A DNA stretch of 64,000 bases from Paradevosia shaoguanensis (lineage in GTDB: Bacteria; Pseudomonadota; Alphaproteobacteria; Rhizobiales; Devosiaceae), in NCBI RefSeq assembly GCF_016801025.1, contig NZ_CP068983.1, forward strand, positions 620,001 through 684,000. The letters run 5' to 3'. Of the stretch, positions 1 through 9,064 are shown piece by piece. Both the position numbers and the translations under genes were made by a program. The notes under the pieces were generated by a model, which was not told where the DNA came from, searched no databases, and worked only from the letters and a program-made list of their open reading frames with translations. How positions within the stretch are numbered: the first letter of the stretch is position 1; every line of letters begins with the position of its first letter.

Positions 1-78
1 CTGCTGCGGCGGATCGAAGGCGAGGATGCAGCGGGGCTGCAGACACTGGCCGAACCGCTGGCGCATTGGCGGGAGTGA
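1..78 (+). CDS. 3' end of a gene cut by the window edge
   Basis: Frame 1 is open from the first base to a TGA at 76-78 and reads about 25 residues (ending LAHWRE). It lies just before, and converges on, the permease gene that ends at 86. The codon use looks like real coding sequence and the short alpha-helical tail would fit the end of a small regulator of the MarR kind, but this is too little sequence to identify the protein. Confidence 0.45.
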   Translation: MLRRIEGEDAAGLQTLAEPLAHWRE

Positions 79-85
79 TCCTCCC

Positions 86-2242
86 TCAGGCCCCTACCCT
101 CGCGTCGGCGCGAACCTTTGCCACCAGCTGGGTGGCAAGCTCCTTCAGCCGTTCTATCTCGTCATCGGAGAGCGTGCGCGGTTCGTAGGCGATGATCGCC
201 AGCGCGCCGACGGGCTCGTCGTCGACCAGCAGCGGGACGGCGGCGTAGAAGTCGATGCCGTTGGACTGGAGGTAGAGGTTGGGTTCCTCCGCGTCCTGGG
301 CGCCGGCGATGAGGGGATCGCCGGTTTCCGTGACGGTCTGGGTCAGGCGATAGGCGTCGGCGTCGTCGCGATGGCGTTCGTCGGAGAGAAGATTGATCGT
401 CGCGAGCGGGACACCCATGGCTTCGGCGACCTCTTCGAGCGCCGCGACTAGCGCAGCGCTGTCGCGAGGGATGGTGAAACGCTCGGCGAGGGACTCGGGA
501 GCGGTGGCCGGCTTGAAGCGCTCGGCGATGTAGTCCGTGGCTTCGGCGACGCTGCGTACGAGCTTGTCGACCCGCAGGTCGGCGGCGGTTTCGGAGGCAG
601 CGTTGGGGTGAAGGTGACAGACGATCACCTCCACGTCAGGCGCCATGCGGTGGAGGCGGCGCGCAACGTAGCGGGTTTGCACCTTGATGTCGGCGCCGAG
701 ATAGCAAAGGCAGATGGCTGATATGCCGTCGAGCTCGACCTGGCCGATGCTCTCCTGGCGAACGGCGATGGGTGGCAGCACCTTCGAGCCGACGCCCTCG
801 GTGGCAAGCTGGCGTGCCATGACCTTGGCCTGCGCTTCGTCGATTTCGGTGCGACCGCCGACGATGAGGATGGTCGCTGGCTCCGGCATTTCAACGGCGA
901 ATTCCTCGATGAGGGCCTCGGTGGTCTCGGCGATGCGGCTGCGCTGGGCGAGCGCCTCGGGGGCGTCGGAGAGTTCGGTGGCAGCGAGCGCGAGAGCGCC
1001 GGAGACGAGATCCTCGAAGACTTCGTCCTCGTCGGTTTCCTCGGCCTCCTCCTCGGCGATCTCTACCGCCTCCTCGATGTCGCCGCGCAGCATGCGCTGA
1101 TAGAGCCGCTCCCTGGGCTCGAGGACGGGATCGGAGCCGAAGAGGGTTTCGAAGACCTGAAGCTGCGGGATGTAGCGTCCGATGACGACGAGGCAGACGG
1201 TGATGGGTGTCGAGAGGACGAGACCGACCGGTCCCCAGAGCGTTGCCCAGAACATGGCCGAGAGCAGGATGGCGACCGGCGAGACGCCGGTGCTGGAGCC
1301 GTAGAGGCGCGGCTCGACGACATTGGCGACGGTCTGGTCGAGCACGACGAAGAAGGCGGCGGTGACGATGACCATGGTCCAGCCGCTATCGACGGCGAGC
1401 GCGAGGCCGATGGGCATTACGGCAACGAGCAGCGCGCCGACGAAGGGGATGTAGCGGAAGACGACGATCATGAGGCCCCAGAGCATGGCGCCGGGCACGC
1501 CAATGATCGCCAGCCCCGTGGCGAAGATGATGCCGTAGCAGACGTTGATGCAGACCTGGATGAGGAGGTAGCGGCCGACGCGGGCGCTGGCGTCGTTGAG
1601 GGCGAGGTTGGTGGTGCTGTAGTCGCCGCGGCCGACGAGGCGGATGAAGCGCTCCTGCAGGTCTTCGCGGCCCATGAGGAGGAAGATCAGGAACACGGTG
1701 ACGATGGCGCCGGTGGCGAGGGGGCCGAGCACGGAGCCCAGCACGCCGGTGACCATGCCCAGGGGGCTGGCGAGATCGTTCGTGATGCGGACGGGTACTG
1801 AATTCTCGGTACTGGCACCGGGCTGGCCGCCGCCGAATTGCTGCTCGAGGGTATCGATGGCCTCGATGATGTTCTGGAACAACCCGTTGCGGCCGCCGAG
1901 CTGATCCTTGATCAGGGCGAACTTGGAGCTGACGGCGCTCTGGTATTGCGGCAGGTCGGCGGCGAGGCGCGCAAACTGGGTGCCGACCAGGTAGCTGAAG
2001 CAGGCGAGAACGAAGAGGGCCAGCACCACTGCGACGACGACCGCCAGCGGATCGGGGAGGCGCAGGCGGCGCCCGAGCAGGCCGACCAGCGGAGCCAGGG
2101 CAAAGGCCATGAGCACCGAGAGGACCAGTGGCACCAGGATGCCGGCGCCGAAATAGAGAAGACCGGTGACTAACGCGAAGATCGCGACGGCGTGGAAAAC
2201 GCTCTCGAGCGAGCGAATGGGAGGGGCCGGCAATTGCTGCAT
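86..2242 (-). CDS. AI-2E family permease with Rossmann-like and GAF-like C-terminal domains
   Basis: The first ~380 residues of this 718-aa protein form an AI-2E/PerM (DUF20) inner-membrane permease with about eight hydrophobic segments. Family members typically have about 350 residues, so half of this protein is extra. An acidic linker rich in Glu (about 385-440) is followed by an alpha/beta region (about 475-590, starting ATILIVGG) that looks like a Rossmann or B12-binding-type fold. A GAF-like domain (about 595-715, with ATINLLSDER and VPLLVDDEPVGALAIIAYE) ends the protein. I infer a transporter or efflux permease with a cytoplasmic sensory module; the substrate is unknown. It is transcribed alone. 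The ATG at 2242 is directly followed by the membrane segments, so I kept it. Confidence 0.85.
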   Translation of the reverse strand: MQQLPAPPIRSLESVFHAVAIFALVTGLLYFGAGILVPLVLSVLMAFALAPLVGLLGRRLRLPDPLAVVVAVVLALFVLACFSYLVGTQFARLAADLPQYQSAVSSKFALIKDQLGGRNGLFQNIIEAIDTLEQQFGGGQPGASTENSVPVRITNDLASPLGMVTGVLGSVLGPLATGAIVTVFLIFLLMGREDLQERFIRLVGRGDYSTTNLALNDASARVGRYLLIQVCINVCYGIIFATGLAIIGVPGAMLWGLMIVVFRYIPFVGALLVAVMPIGLALAVDSGWTMVIVTAAFFVVLDQTVANVVEPRLYGSSTGVSPVAILLSAMFWATLWGPVGLVLSTPITVCLVVIGRYIPQLQVFETLFGSDPVLEPRERLYQRMLRGDIEEAVEIAEEEAEETDEDEVFEDLVSGALALAATELSDAPEALAQRSRIAETTEALIEEFAVEMPEPATILIVGGRTEIDEAQAKVMARQLATEGVGSKVLPPIAVRQESIGQVELDGISAICLCYLGADIKVQTRYVARRLHRMAPDVEVIVCHLHPNAASETAADLRVDKLVRSVAEATDYIAERFKPATAPESLAERFTIPRDSAALVAALEEVAEAMGVPLATINLLSDERHRDDADAYRLTQTVTETGDPLIAGAQDAEEPNLYLQSNGIDFYAAVPLLVDDEPVGALAIIAYEPRTLSDDEIERLKELATQLVAKVRADARVGA

Positions 2243-2438
2243 CGTGGTGCCCAGAGGGGATGAAGCGGATAGAACAGGCGAGCGGCGATTAAGTTCCTGA
2301 GCCTTATGATCTATCAGCTTTTTCGAGCACGCGCGGAAACGTCGCCGGCGACCTCGGGTTCCCTGACAAGGGGTTGATCACAATGCAGGAACCATGCGGG
2401 GAAGCGTTCGTTCAGCTCTCACAACAAGGAGAGAAACG

Positions 2439-2642
2439 ATGGATTGGAACCGCGTTGAAGGCAGCTGGAAGCAGTTGACGGGCAAGGTCAAGGAACAGTG
2501 GGGCAAACTCACGGACGACGACATCACCCAGATCAACGGCAGCCGAGAACAGCTGGAGGGTAAACTCCAGGAACGCTACGGCAAGGCCAAGGACGAGGTC
2601 CGCAAGGAGATCGACGACTGGTACAACCGGCAGACCTGGTAA
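2439..2642 (+). CDS. CsbD family stress protein
   Basis: This 67-aa hydrophilic protein begins MDWNRVEGSWKQ and contains the family pattern W-x2-L-x-GK-x-KE-x-W-G-K-L-x-D-D-D. CsbD proteins are abundant small general-stress proteins of unknown biochemical role. I chose the ATG at 2439 because AAGGAGAG lies 6-8 bases upstream; an in-frame upstream start at 2394 has no such site. A strong terminator follows immediately, so the gene is a single-gene transcript. Confidence 0.93.
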   Translation: MDWNRVEGSWKQLTGKVKEQWGKLTDDDITQINGSREQLEGKLQERYGKAKDEVRKEIDDWYNRQTW

Positions 2643-2662
2643 ACAGGCAGTCGACACAGACG

Positions 2663-2690
2663 AGCCCCGCTTCGGCGGGGCTTTTTGTTG
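2663..2690 (+). terminator. Rho-independent terminator after the CsbD gene
   Basis: AGCCCCGC and GCGGGGCT pair around a TTCG loop (2663-2682) and are followed by five T residues. It sits 20 bases after the CsbD stop and also lies beyond the end of the convergent nucleotidyltransferase gene. Confidence 0.9.
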
Positions 2691-2694
2691 TGCG

Positions 2695-3468
2695 CTATTG
2701 GTTGAGCAGCAGGGCCTCGACCTGACGCCGCAGGTAGTCAGCAACGGCAGCGGCTTCGACCTGACGGTCACGCCAATCGTCGGTGGCGGTGCCAACATAG
2801 GCGGCGCTGGCGAGGGTGAGCGTGGCGGCGACGGCCGGCGGCACTTGCGGGATGACCCATTGGGCGGCGGCATCCTTGGAGAGGAAGTCGCCGTGGGCGG
2901 CGGTGCGCCACATGCGGGCAAGGGTCAGGAGGACGTTCCGTTCGTCGCCGACGAGATTATCGACAAGCGCAGGGATGGCGGTGCTCATGGCCTGCCGGAT
3001 CTGCTCGGCGGAGATTGGCGGGAGGAGTGAGGCGAGCGGTGGTCCGGCCAGGGTGACGGATGCCTTTCGGGCCTGGGCGAGCAGCAGGGTAATCTCGGGA
3101 TCGGCGAGCGGCGTCGGGATCTCGCCGGCCTCGAAGCCATCGCGCAGCCATTCGCCGTAGAGGAATTCGGTGCGGGCGGGAAAGGACGGCGCGGCAAGGG
3201 TGGAAGTGAGAAAGACTATCAACTCGATGCAGCGCGGGCCGGCGGGATCGGGCGGATAGCGGCCCGATAGCCGGAGGAGTTCGGCCAGGAGCTTGCGGCG
3301 GGAAGCGTCGTCGAGCGGGCGATCGAGGACGAGTAGAAGATCGACATCGCTTCGGGGGCGCAGGCCGCTGGTGGCGGCCGAACCGTGGAGGTAGATGCCG
3401 ACCAAGGCGTCGCCGAAGAGGTCACGGGCGAGGCCGGCAACGGCATGGGCTTCGGCGGGGATATCCAC
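2695..3468 (-). CDS. AadA-like aminoglycoside nucleotidyltransferase
   Basis: The 257-aa protein has the polymerase-beta nucleotidyltransferase signature HGSAATSGLRPRSDVDLLLV at about residues 29-48, that is GS-x9-D-x-D, followed by the helical C-terminal part found in ANT(3'')/ANT(9) enzymes (DUF4111). Length matches AadA (about 260 aa). Known relatives adenylylate streptomycin, spectinomycin or related aminocyclitols. Chromosomal soil homologues need not give resistance, so the substrate is inferred only. It stands alone between two convergent or divergent neighbours and shows no mobile-element context. Confidence 0.82.
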   Translation of the reverse strand: MDIPAEAHAVAGLARDLFGDALVGIYLHGSAATSGLRPRSDVDLLLVLDRPLDDASRRKLLAELLRLSGRYPPDPAGPRCIELIVFLTSTLAAPSFPARTEFLYGEWLRDGFEAGEIPTPLADPEITLLLAQARKASVTLAGPPLASLLPPISAEQIRQAMSTAIPALVDNLVGDERNVLLTLARMWRTAAHGDFLSKDAAAQWVIPQVPPAVAATLTLASAAYVGTATDDWRDRQVEAAAVADYLRRQVEALLLNQ

Positions 3469-3557
3469 GGGTCTCTCCTTCCGGCGGCGGCCAGTTTTTG
3501 CGGCGCGGAGCGAAGGCGGCTATTGGTTGGCGACCACCACCTTGAGGGATGAGACTT

Positions 3558-4079
3558 ATGACCGCGGCGCGGCTTTATGTCATCACCGGCGCGATGGCGG
3601 CGGGAAAATCGACCACGGCGGAAGCGCTGGCGCGGCGGCTGCCGCGATCGGTGCATCTGCGGGGCGACGTGTTTCGCAAGATGATCGTCAACGGCGCGGC
3701 GCAGATGGGGCCGGAGCTGAACGAGGACGGACTGGCGCAGCTGGTGCTGCGGCAACGGCTCGCGTGCGATGCGGCGCGGCGCTATGTCGAGGCCGGGTTT
3801 TCAGTGATCTACCAGGACATCATCCTGGGGCCGATGCTGGCGCAGGTGGTGGAGTGGCTGGGCGATCTCGACCCTGTGGTGGTCGTGCTGGCGCCGCGCG
3901 TGGATGTGCTGGCGGAACGCGACAGATTGCGGACGAAAACCGGCTATTCCGCAGAATTCCAGCCATCCGTACTGGCGGAAGAAATCAGTTTGCGTACGCC
4001 CAATATCGGGCTGCGACTCGACACTTCAGACATGAGCACCGAGCAAGCCGTCGATGCGATTCTGGCATTCCGGAACTGA
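3558..4079 (+). CDS. Small P-loop kinase (AAA_33 / chloramphenicol phosphotransferase-like)
   Basis: The 173-aa protein opens with a Walker A loop, ITGAMAAGKST, followed by a conserved RGDVFRK segment and a late Arg-rich stretch (ERDRLRTKTGY), as in AAA_33 kinases, gluconokinase-like and chloramphenicol 3-O-phosphotransferase-like proteins. It probably phosphorylates a small molecule with ATP; the substrate cannot be read from the sequence. Two ATGs compete: 3549 overlaps the GAGGG ribosome site, while 3558 is nine bases after it, so I chose 3558. Confidence 0.75.
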   Translation: MTAARLYVITGAMAAGKSTTAEALARRLPRSVHLRGDVFRKMIVNGAAQMGPELNEDGLAQLVLRQRLACDAARRYVEAGFSVIYQDIILGPMLAQVVEWLGDLDPVVVVLAPRVDVLAERDRLRTKTGYSAEFQPSVLAEEISLRTPNIGLRLDTSDMSTEQAVDAILAFRN

Positions 4080-4416
4080 TATATCAGATACCGCCGAATC
4101 GCTGCTCCTATGGCTGTCATGTTCACTGATAACGTTGATCATGTGCACGGCTATTGCAGAATAGTTCTCTATCGCGATCGATCACGTTACCGTTATTCGC
4201 ACCCCTTATCTTCATTCATCCGTAAATGCACGGATTTTGAAAACCGGTATCCAATTATCATGTTTAGATACTATTCACGGTTTCGATATGTGCGTCCGTA
4301 GTCTTGAATGACGGGCATCTAACGTAAAATTAACCCAGATACACGCCAGATAAATGCGCGTTACCTCAGTAAACATACGGAGGTACGGCAAATTCTACTT
4401 GTCTTTTGGGGGCAAA
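4080..4416. other. AT-rich intergenic region before the chemoreceptor gene
   Basis: About 340 bases, clearly poorer in G+C than the flanking genes. A 63-codon frame at 4110-4301 has no ribosome site and no codon bias, and I do not call it a gene. The region probably holds the chemoreceptor promoter; I see no sure operator or terminator. Confidence 0.5.
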
Positions 4417-6513
4417 ATGCGTGGGCATTTTTCAAATTTCATATCCAGATTGCAGTTAGGGACCAAACTCGGCATCTCCTCGGGCCTAGGCATCGTGCTG
4501 GTTGCCTGCATGATCGCCAACGGCCTGCTCAGCAACCATGCGACTCGGCTCAGTTCCGATGCCGAAGCCGTACAGTCTACCATCGCCCAGAACCTGATGA
4601 ATGCAGAGGCCAAGCTGCGGGCGCTGCAGGTGGGGACGCGCGACATTCGCCTGGCTGCGTCGCCGGAAGCGGCGGCGGAGGCCGCCAAGATGGCCGACGG
4701 CCAATTTACCGAGATGACAGAGCTACTTGACAGCGTCACCCCGCTCTTCCTCAGCGAGGAAAACCGGCAGCGAGTGCTCAAGGTGAAGGGGCTGAGCGAG
4801 AGCTATTACGCCCTGACCAAAACGCTGCTCGACACCGTGCATAAGGAAATGGCGGCCGGCACCAACATGGCGCAGATGGCTGCCGCGTCGGGCCTCAACA
4901 GCGAGCGCGCGGCCATAGAGGCCGAGATGAACGCGCATGCCCGCGAGATGGTGTCGCTGATCGGGGAAGGCGTGGAAGTGGGCAAGCGCACTTCGGAGCA
5001 GGCCCGGGCGGATGCCAATGCGCAATCGGCGCAGGCGCAGCTCATCTCCAACATCGTCGGCGGCATCGTGGTGCTGGTGCTGATCGGGGCGGCGATTTTC
5101 GGCGTGGTATCGATCGCCCGGCCGATCCGCCGGATCACGACGAGCATGGGCGAGCTGGCCGAGGGTCATCTCGAGGCCGAGGTGCCGTATCTGGGCCGCG
5201 GCGACGAGATCGGCGCGATGGCCGAGGCGGTGCAGGTGTTCCGCGAGAACGCCATCAAGGTCGCTGCCATGGCCGAGGAAGAACTCGACCGGGCGCAGAA
5301 AGCGGCCGAGCGGGCGCAGATGATGGAGCGCTTCCAGAACGCCTTCGACGGCGTGGTGGCGGCGACGCTGGAAGGCGATTTCTCCAAGCGCATGAACTCC
5401 AAGTTCGCCGACCCCGAGATCGACCGTATCTCGGTCAATTTCGATACGCTACTCGAGACCGTGAATACGGGCCTGGGCGAAGCCGGCGAAGTGCTGGCGG
5501 CCCTGGCCGATACCGACCTCACTAAGCGGGTGAGCGGGGACTACAAGGGCGCCTTCGCGCGGCTCAAGGCCGACACCAACAAGGTGGCGGACAAGCTGAC
5601 CGAGGTCATTACCCAGCTGCGCCATACGTCACGGGCGCTCAAGACTGCTACCGGGGAGATCCTCTCGGGCGCGAACGACCTGGCCGAGCGTACCACCAAG
5701 CAGGCGGCGGCCATCGAAGAGACTTCGGCGGCGATGGAGCAATTGGCCAATACGGTGGTCGAGAACGCCAAGCGGGCCGAGGACGCCAGCGCCAAGGGCC
5801 GCTCGGTGGCCCAGGCGGCCGAGGATGGCGGGGCGGTGATGCGCCAGGCCAATGAGGCGATGGAGCGGATCACGGCCTCTTCCGCGCAGATCGCCAATAT
5901 CATCGGCATGATGGACGACATCGCCTTCCAGACGAACCTGCTGGCGCTCAACGCGTCGGTAGAGGCGGCACGCGCGGGCGAGGCCGGCAAGGGCTTTGCC
6001 GTCGTGGCCGTGGAAGTGCGGCGGCTGGCGCAATCGGCGGCGGAGGCTTCCTCGGAGGTCAAGGCGCTGATCGAGCGAAGCGCAGGCGAAGTGAGCGGCG
6101 GCTCGCAACTCGTATCGAGGGCAGCGGTGCGGCTGGGCGAAGTGCTGACGGCGATGCGGGAGAACGCGGCGCTGATCGACGCCATCGCCTCGGCGAGCGG
6201 CGAGCAGGCTTCGGCCATTGCCGAGGTGACGACCGCCGTGCGGGTGATGGACGAGATGACCCAGCACAACGCCGCGCTGGTCGAGGAGACCAATGCGGCC
6301 ATCGAGCAGACCGAGGGCCAGGCGGTGGAGCTCGACCGGATCGTCGAGATCTTCGTGATCGACGCCAATGCAGAGAGCAGCGCGTCCTATGGCGGCGGCC
6401 AGGGTGGTGGCGGTTCGTCGCTGCGTCGGGGGCTGGGCATGCTCAAGGGCAAGATGGCCTCGGCCGCCAGCTACCTGACCAGCGGTTCCGCTGCGCTCAA
6501 GGCGCAGGACTAA
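4417..6513 (+). CDS. Methyl-accepting chemotaxis protein
   Basis: A transmembrane chemoreceptor of 698 aa: first membrane helix about residues 17-40, periplasmic helical ligand-binding region to about 200, second helix about 205-230, HAMP linker directly after, a second HAMP-like repeat around 340-410, and the MA signalling domain from about 420. The highly conserved hairpin tip [20 protein letters not shown] is present. It would signal to CheA/CheW at the inner membrane; the ligand is unknown. I chose ATG 4417 because TTGGGGG precedes it; the frame is open to an ATG at 4354. A Gly-rich tail near the C-terminus may be a linker. No che genes lie in the window. Confidence 0.92.
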   Translation: MRGHFSNFISRLQLGTKLGISSGLGIVLVACMIANGLLSNHATRLSSDAEAVQSTIAQNLMNAEAKLRALQVGTRDIRLAASPEAAAEAAKMADGQFTEMTELLDSVTPLFLSEENRQRVLKVKGLSESYYALTKTLLDTVHKEMAAGTNMAQMAAASGLNSERAAIEAEMNAHAREMVSLIGEGVEVGKRTSEQARADANAQSAQAQLISNIVGGIVVLVLIGAAIFGVVSIARPIRRITTSMGELAEGHLEAEVPYLGRGDEIGAMAEAVQVFRENAIKVAAMAEEELDRAQKAAERAQMMERFQNAFDGVVAATLEGDFSKRMNSKFADPEIDRISVNFDTLLETVNTGLGEAGEVLAALADTDLTKRVSGDYKGAFARLKADTNKVADKLTEVITQLRHTSRALKTATGEILSGANDLAERTTKQAAAIEETSAAMEQLANTVVENAKRAEDASAKGRSVAQAAEDGGAVMRQANEAMERITASSAQIANIIGMMDDIAFQTNLLALNASVEAARAGEAGKGFAVVAVEVRRLAQSAAEASSEVKALIERSAGEVSGGSQLVSRAAVRLGEVLTAMRENAALIDAIASASGEQASAIAEVTTAVRVMDEMTQHNAALVEETNAAIEQTEGQAVELDRIVEIFVIDANAESSASYGGGQGGGGSSLRRGLGMLKGKMASAASYLTSGSAALKAQD

Positions 6514-6590
6514 GCAGGCGAACGTGATAGTCTTGCGGCGGGCGACTGCCGCAGGACAACCTTGTCGGGGCCGCCCAGGAGCGCCGGCAC

Positions 6591-7226
6591 GTGACCAATG
6601 TTCTCATCCTCGGGGCAAGCGGGCAGATTGCCCGCCATGTCATCAGCTTCCTTCATGACCACCCATCGATCCGGACCACGCTGTTCCTGAGGGACGCGGG
6701 CAAGCTGGGCGATCTCGACGTTTCGGGCATGCGCGTCGTCGAGGGTGACGTAGCGGACAGGGCGGCGCTTGCCGAGGCCATGGCGGGGCAGGATATCGTC
6801 TATGCGAACCTGGCGGGGCCGGTGGATGCGCTGGCGCGGACGATCGTGGAGGTTATGAAAGAGACCGGGGTGAAGCGGCTGATCTTCATCACGACGCTGG
6901 GGATCTATGACGAGGTGCCGGGAGCGTTCGGCGCGTGGAACAACGCGATGATCGGGGAGGACATTCCGCCCTATCGGCGGGCGGCGGATCTCATCGAGGG
7001 ATCGGGGCTGGACTATACCATCGTGCGGCCGGCCTGGCTGACCGATGCGGACGAGGTCAGCTACGAGACGACACAGAAGGGCGAGGCGTTCAAGGGAACC
7101 GAGGTTTCGCGCAAGAGCGTGGCGGCGTTCGTGGCGAGCGTGCTGGAGAACCCGACATTGGCCTCGCGCGGGAGCGTGGGCGTGGACAAGCCCGGGACTG
7201 AGGGAGACAAGCCCGCGTTCTATTGA
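6591..7226 (+). CDS. NAD(P)H-binding protein (atypical SDR, NmrA-like)
   Basis: The 211-aa protein starts with the dinucleotide-binding motif LILGASGQIARHV and carries the atypical-SDR pattern with VYANLAGP, RLIFITTLGIY and YTIVRPAWLTD. Proteins of this type (YwnB/NmrA-like) bind NAD(P) and act as reductases or redox-sensing regulators. The start is GTG at 6591 with AGGA ten bases upstream; no ATG gives the complete Rossmann motif. It follows the chemoreceptor by 77 bases but appears to be its own unit. Confidence 0.85.
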   Translation: MTNVLILGASGQIARHVISFLHDHPSIRTTLFLRDAGKLGDLDVSGMRVVEGDVADRAALAEAMAGQDIVYANLAGPVDALARTIVEVMKETGVKRLIFITTLGIYDEVPGAFGAWNNAMIGEDIPPYRRAADLIEGSGLDYTIVRPAWLTDADEVSYETTQKGEAFKGTEVSRKSVAAFVASVLENPTLASRGSVGVDKPGTEGDKPAFY

Positions 7227-7652
7227 AGTTATCCCCCGCGAGCGGAGGGCGTGCGCCGGAGGCGCGGTTTGCCGGGTCGGAGGGGGTCAAGAGGTCGGCC
7301 GACCAAGCGCCGTAGAGGGTGACCGGCAGGCGGCGTGAAACATTGAAATGTTTCACGGGTGTTTTTTCGCGGGTTTTTCGACACCTTCAACCAGATAAGT
7401 ATCTGATATTTATCGATATTTCTTCGCGCGAACGCTGCAAATCGTTAAATTTTGACTCAATCTCGGGCCATCTTTGGCGAACTTTTCGGGGTTTTGGCGA
7501 CAAATCGAGTGCTTTTCGTGCATCTTGAAACGGGTGTCTTCCAGCTATCGGTACGCGGCTCCCTGGGTGTTGGTTTTCCATTGTAGCGCGGTGGATCGGG
7601 GGGGGGGACAGATTGAGGGGCGGGATGGAGTTATCCCCCGCCTCGCCCAGGT
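7227..7652. other. Long intergenic region between convergent genes
   Basis: The first 100 bases are G+C-rich. The stretch 7335-7600 is AT-rich and contains a perfect palindrome (listed separately) and, near 7600, a run of nine G. Short open frames on both strands here (for example 7319-7528 and 7387-7581) lack ribosome sites and are not called. Confidence 0.5.
7335..7356. promoter_or_regulatory. Perfect palindrome made of everted parS-like half-sites
   Basis: GTGAAACATT and AATGTTTCAC form a perfect 10-bp inverted repeat with a 2-base spacer. The outer octamers GTGAAACA and TGTTTCAC are exactly the two halves of the ParB site parS (TGTTTCACGTGAAACA), but in reversed order, six bases apart. 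It is followed by GGGTGTTTTTT, so a weak terminator for the gene ending at 7226 is an equally simple reading. Confidence 0.4.
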
Positions 7653-8255
7653 TCAGCGCAGGACGCGGTAGCGGAGATGGGTGACGCCGTCGCCGGCGAG
7701 GGCGCGGATGGGTTCGAGTTCGCGCTGGCCGACACCGAGATGTTCGAAGAGGCGACGACCGTCGCCGAAGAGCACGGGAATGAGGTGGATTTCGAGCTCG
7801 TCGAGCAGGCCCTCGCGCAGGGCTCGCTGGGCGATGCCTGCGCCGTGGACGAGGACGTTTCGGTCACCCGCGGCGCGCCTGGCCTCGCGCATGGCGAAGG
7901 CAAGATCATCGACATAGTGCACGAGCGGCCAATCGGCGGCCCAGGCGGGCGCAGGGTGGCGGCTGAGGATGTAGATGGCGGCGCCATCGTGGTGATCGCC
8001 ATTCCAGCCGCCGGCCGGCTCGAAGGTGCCGCGGCCGGCGACGATGGCGCCTGTGGCCATCATCTCGTCGTAGATCTGACGGTTGACGCCGGAGAGGCGG
8101 GCGGTCGCCGCTTCGAAATCGCCGCCTTCGGCACCCGGGAAAACCCATTCGTGGAGACGGCCGCCACCATCGCCGAGGCCGTTGCCGGGACCTTCATTGG
8201 GGCCGGCAATGAAGCCATCGAGGGTCATGGACATATAGAGCACGGTCGCAGACAT
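7653..8255 (-). CDS. DHFR/RibD-like reductase family protein
   Basis: The 200-aa protein begins MSATVLYMSMTLDGFIAGP, the hallmark N-terminus of the dihydrofolate reductase/RibD C-terminal superfamily, and continues with a GRGTFE nucleotide-binding segment and the terminal LHLIPVLFGDGRRLF-type strand. It is a probable NADPH-dependent reductase of unknown substrate (YyaP/YwjB type). I chose ATG 8255 because AGGAGG stands seven bases before it; longer in-frame starts up to 8336 have no site. A copy of the 229-bp repeat lies about 130 bases upstream. Confidence 0.88.
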   Translation of the reverse strand: MSATVLYMSMTLDGFIAGPNEGPGNGLGDGGGRLHEWVFPGAEGGDFEAATARLSGVNRQIYDEMMATGAIVAGRGTFEPAGGWNGDHHDGAAIYILSRHPAPAWAADWPLVHYVDDLAFAMREARRAAGDRNVLVHGAGIAQRALREGLLDELEIHLIPVLFGDGRRLFEHLGVGQRELEPIRALAGDGVTHLRYRVLR

Positions 8256-8609
8256 CGCTTTTTCCTCCTGCATCGGATGAGGCAGCGCATCGGCGCTGTC
8301 ACCGTCACGACGAATGCGGCGGAGCGATTTCGACATGGGACGGCAAAGCGCAAGCGAGGCCTGCGCCCTGCCCGACTTTTGCGTCCAGGATCCCTACTCA
8401 ATAAGTCCCGGCGCCACCAGAGCGCTTATCTCCCCGTCCGACAGTCTGCCGCGCCACAACCACTGAACTTCCCCGGCCGCAGAGCCGGGGCCCACGGATT
8501 TCTCCACTCGAGTGGAGGGGTGCAATGGGCCCCGGATCAAGTCCGGGGAAGTCCGGTGGGTGGGGCGGCCGTCGCAACCTCACCTGCCGGTGCAATTTGG
8601 GTACGGACC
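8256..8609. other. Intergenic region filled mostly by a repeat element
   Basis: The 129 bases nearest the reductase start contain its ribosome site and presumably its promoter; nearly all of the rest is repeat copy A (8385-8613). I see no gene here. Confidence 0.7.
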
Positions 8610-8613
8610 CTAG
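8385..8613 (-). mobile_element. 229-bp MITE-like repeat, copy A
   Basis: This segment is the reverse complement of 19528-19756 with only scattered differences. Its right end reads TACGGACCCTAG; the left end (CCAGGATCCCTACTCAAT) matches the inverted terminal sequence CTAGGGTCCGTACTCAAT at 15 of 18 positions. Inside are two G+C-rich hairpins (CCCCGGCCGCAGAGCCGGGG and CCCCGGATCAAGTCCGGGG) flanking the palindrome CTCCACTCGAGTGGAG. It carries no open frame for a transposase. The CTAG at its right end supplies the TAG stop of the YidB-like gene. Confidence 0.75.
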
Positions 8614-8969
8614 GCCTGGCCGGCGGGTGGAACGATGACGCCGTTGGGGCTGGCCTGATCGACAGCCGCCGGCAGGTGCTGGGCAAGGACCGAGGCGACC
8701 TGGTTGAGCGGAATGCCCATGGAAGCGGCCAGTTGCTGCAGGTGCTGGTCGCCCAGGGCGGCTTCGATCTGCGCGGCGGTGACCGGCAGGTTGGAATTGG
8801 GCCCGAGCCAGGAAGCGACCTGATCGCCAAGACCGGCCTGCTTGAGCTTGGCGAGGATGCCGTCATAGCCGCCGGCGCCCTGGAAGGCCTGGCCGAGCAC
8901 GCCCTGGATGCCGCCGCGCTGCGCCAGTTCGTTCTGAAGAATGCCTTCGAACTGATCCAAAAGTCCCAT
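8610..8969 (-). CDS. YidB family (DUF937) protein
   Basis: A 119-aa protein starting MGLLDQFEGILQNEL, with the Gly-rich middle (GGYDGILAKLKQAGLGDQVASWLG) and the LPAAVDQ-x-PNG end characteristic of YidB/DUF937 proteins. Their function is unknown; they are small and soluble. A strong site AAAGGAGG lies eight bases before the ATG. The TAG stop lies inside the CTAG end of repeat copy A, so the repeat begins exactly where the coding sequence ends. Confidence 0.88.
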   Translation of the reverse strand: MGLLDQFEGILQNELAQRGGIQGVLGQAFQGAGGYDGILAKLKQAGLGDQVASWLGPNSNLPVTAAQIEAALGDQHLQQLAASMGIPLNQVASVLAQHLPAAVDQASPNGVIVPPAGQA

Positions 8970-9064
8970 CTGAAACCTCCTTTGAAGTTCGTTGAACGAA
9001 CTCCTGATCGTTGTCTGGTACGCGGATGCCGGGCAAGGCGTGGAGGCCCTGCCCGGCCGCTATT

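Noticed and set aside
2695-3468. Mobile antibiotic-resistance cassette
   Set aside because: The AadA-like gene has local composition and no attC site, integrase or insertion sequence beside it; it looks like a resident chromosomal gene.
4110-4301. 63-codon frame before the chemoreceptor gene
   Set aside because: AT-rich, Tyr/Arg-rich translation without codon bias, and no ribosome site.
7319-7581. Short overlapping frames on both strands in the AT-rich intergenic region
   Set aside because: No start signals or known motifs; both overlap or adjoin the palindrome at 7335-7356.
8385-8613. Part of an intact insertion sequence or a CRISPR repeat
   Set aside because: No transposase frame within or beside either copy, and the copies are dispersed and inverted rather than regularly spaced.
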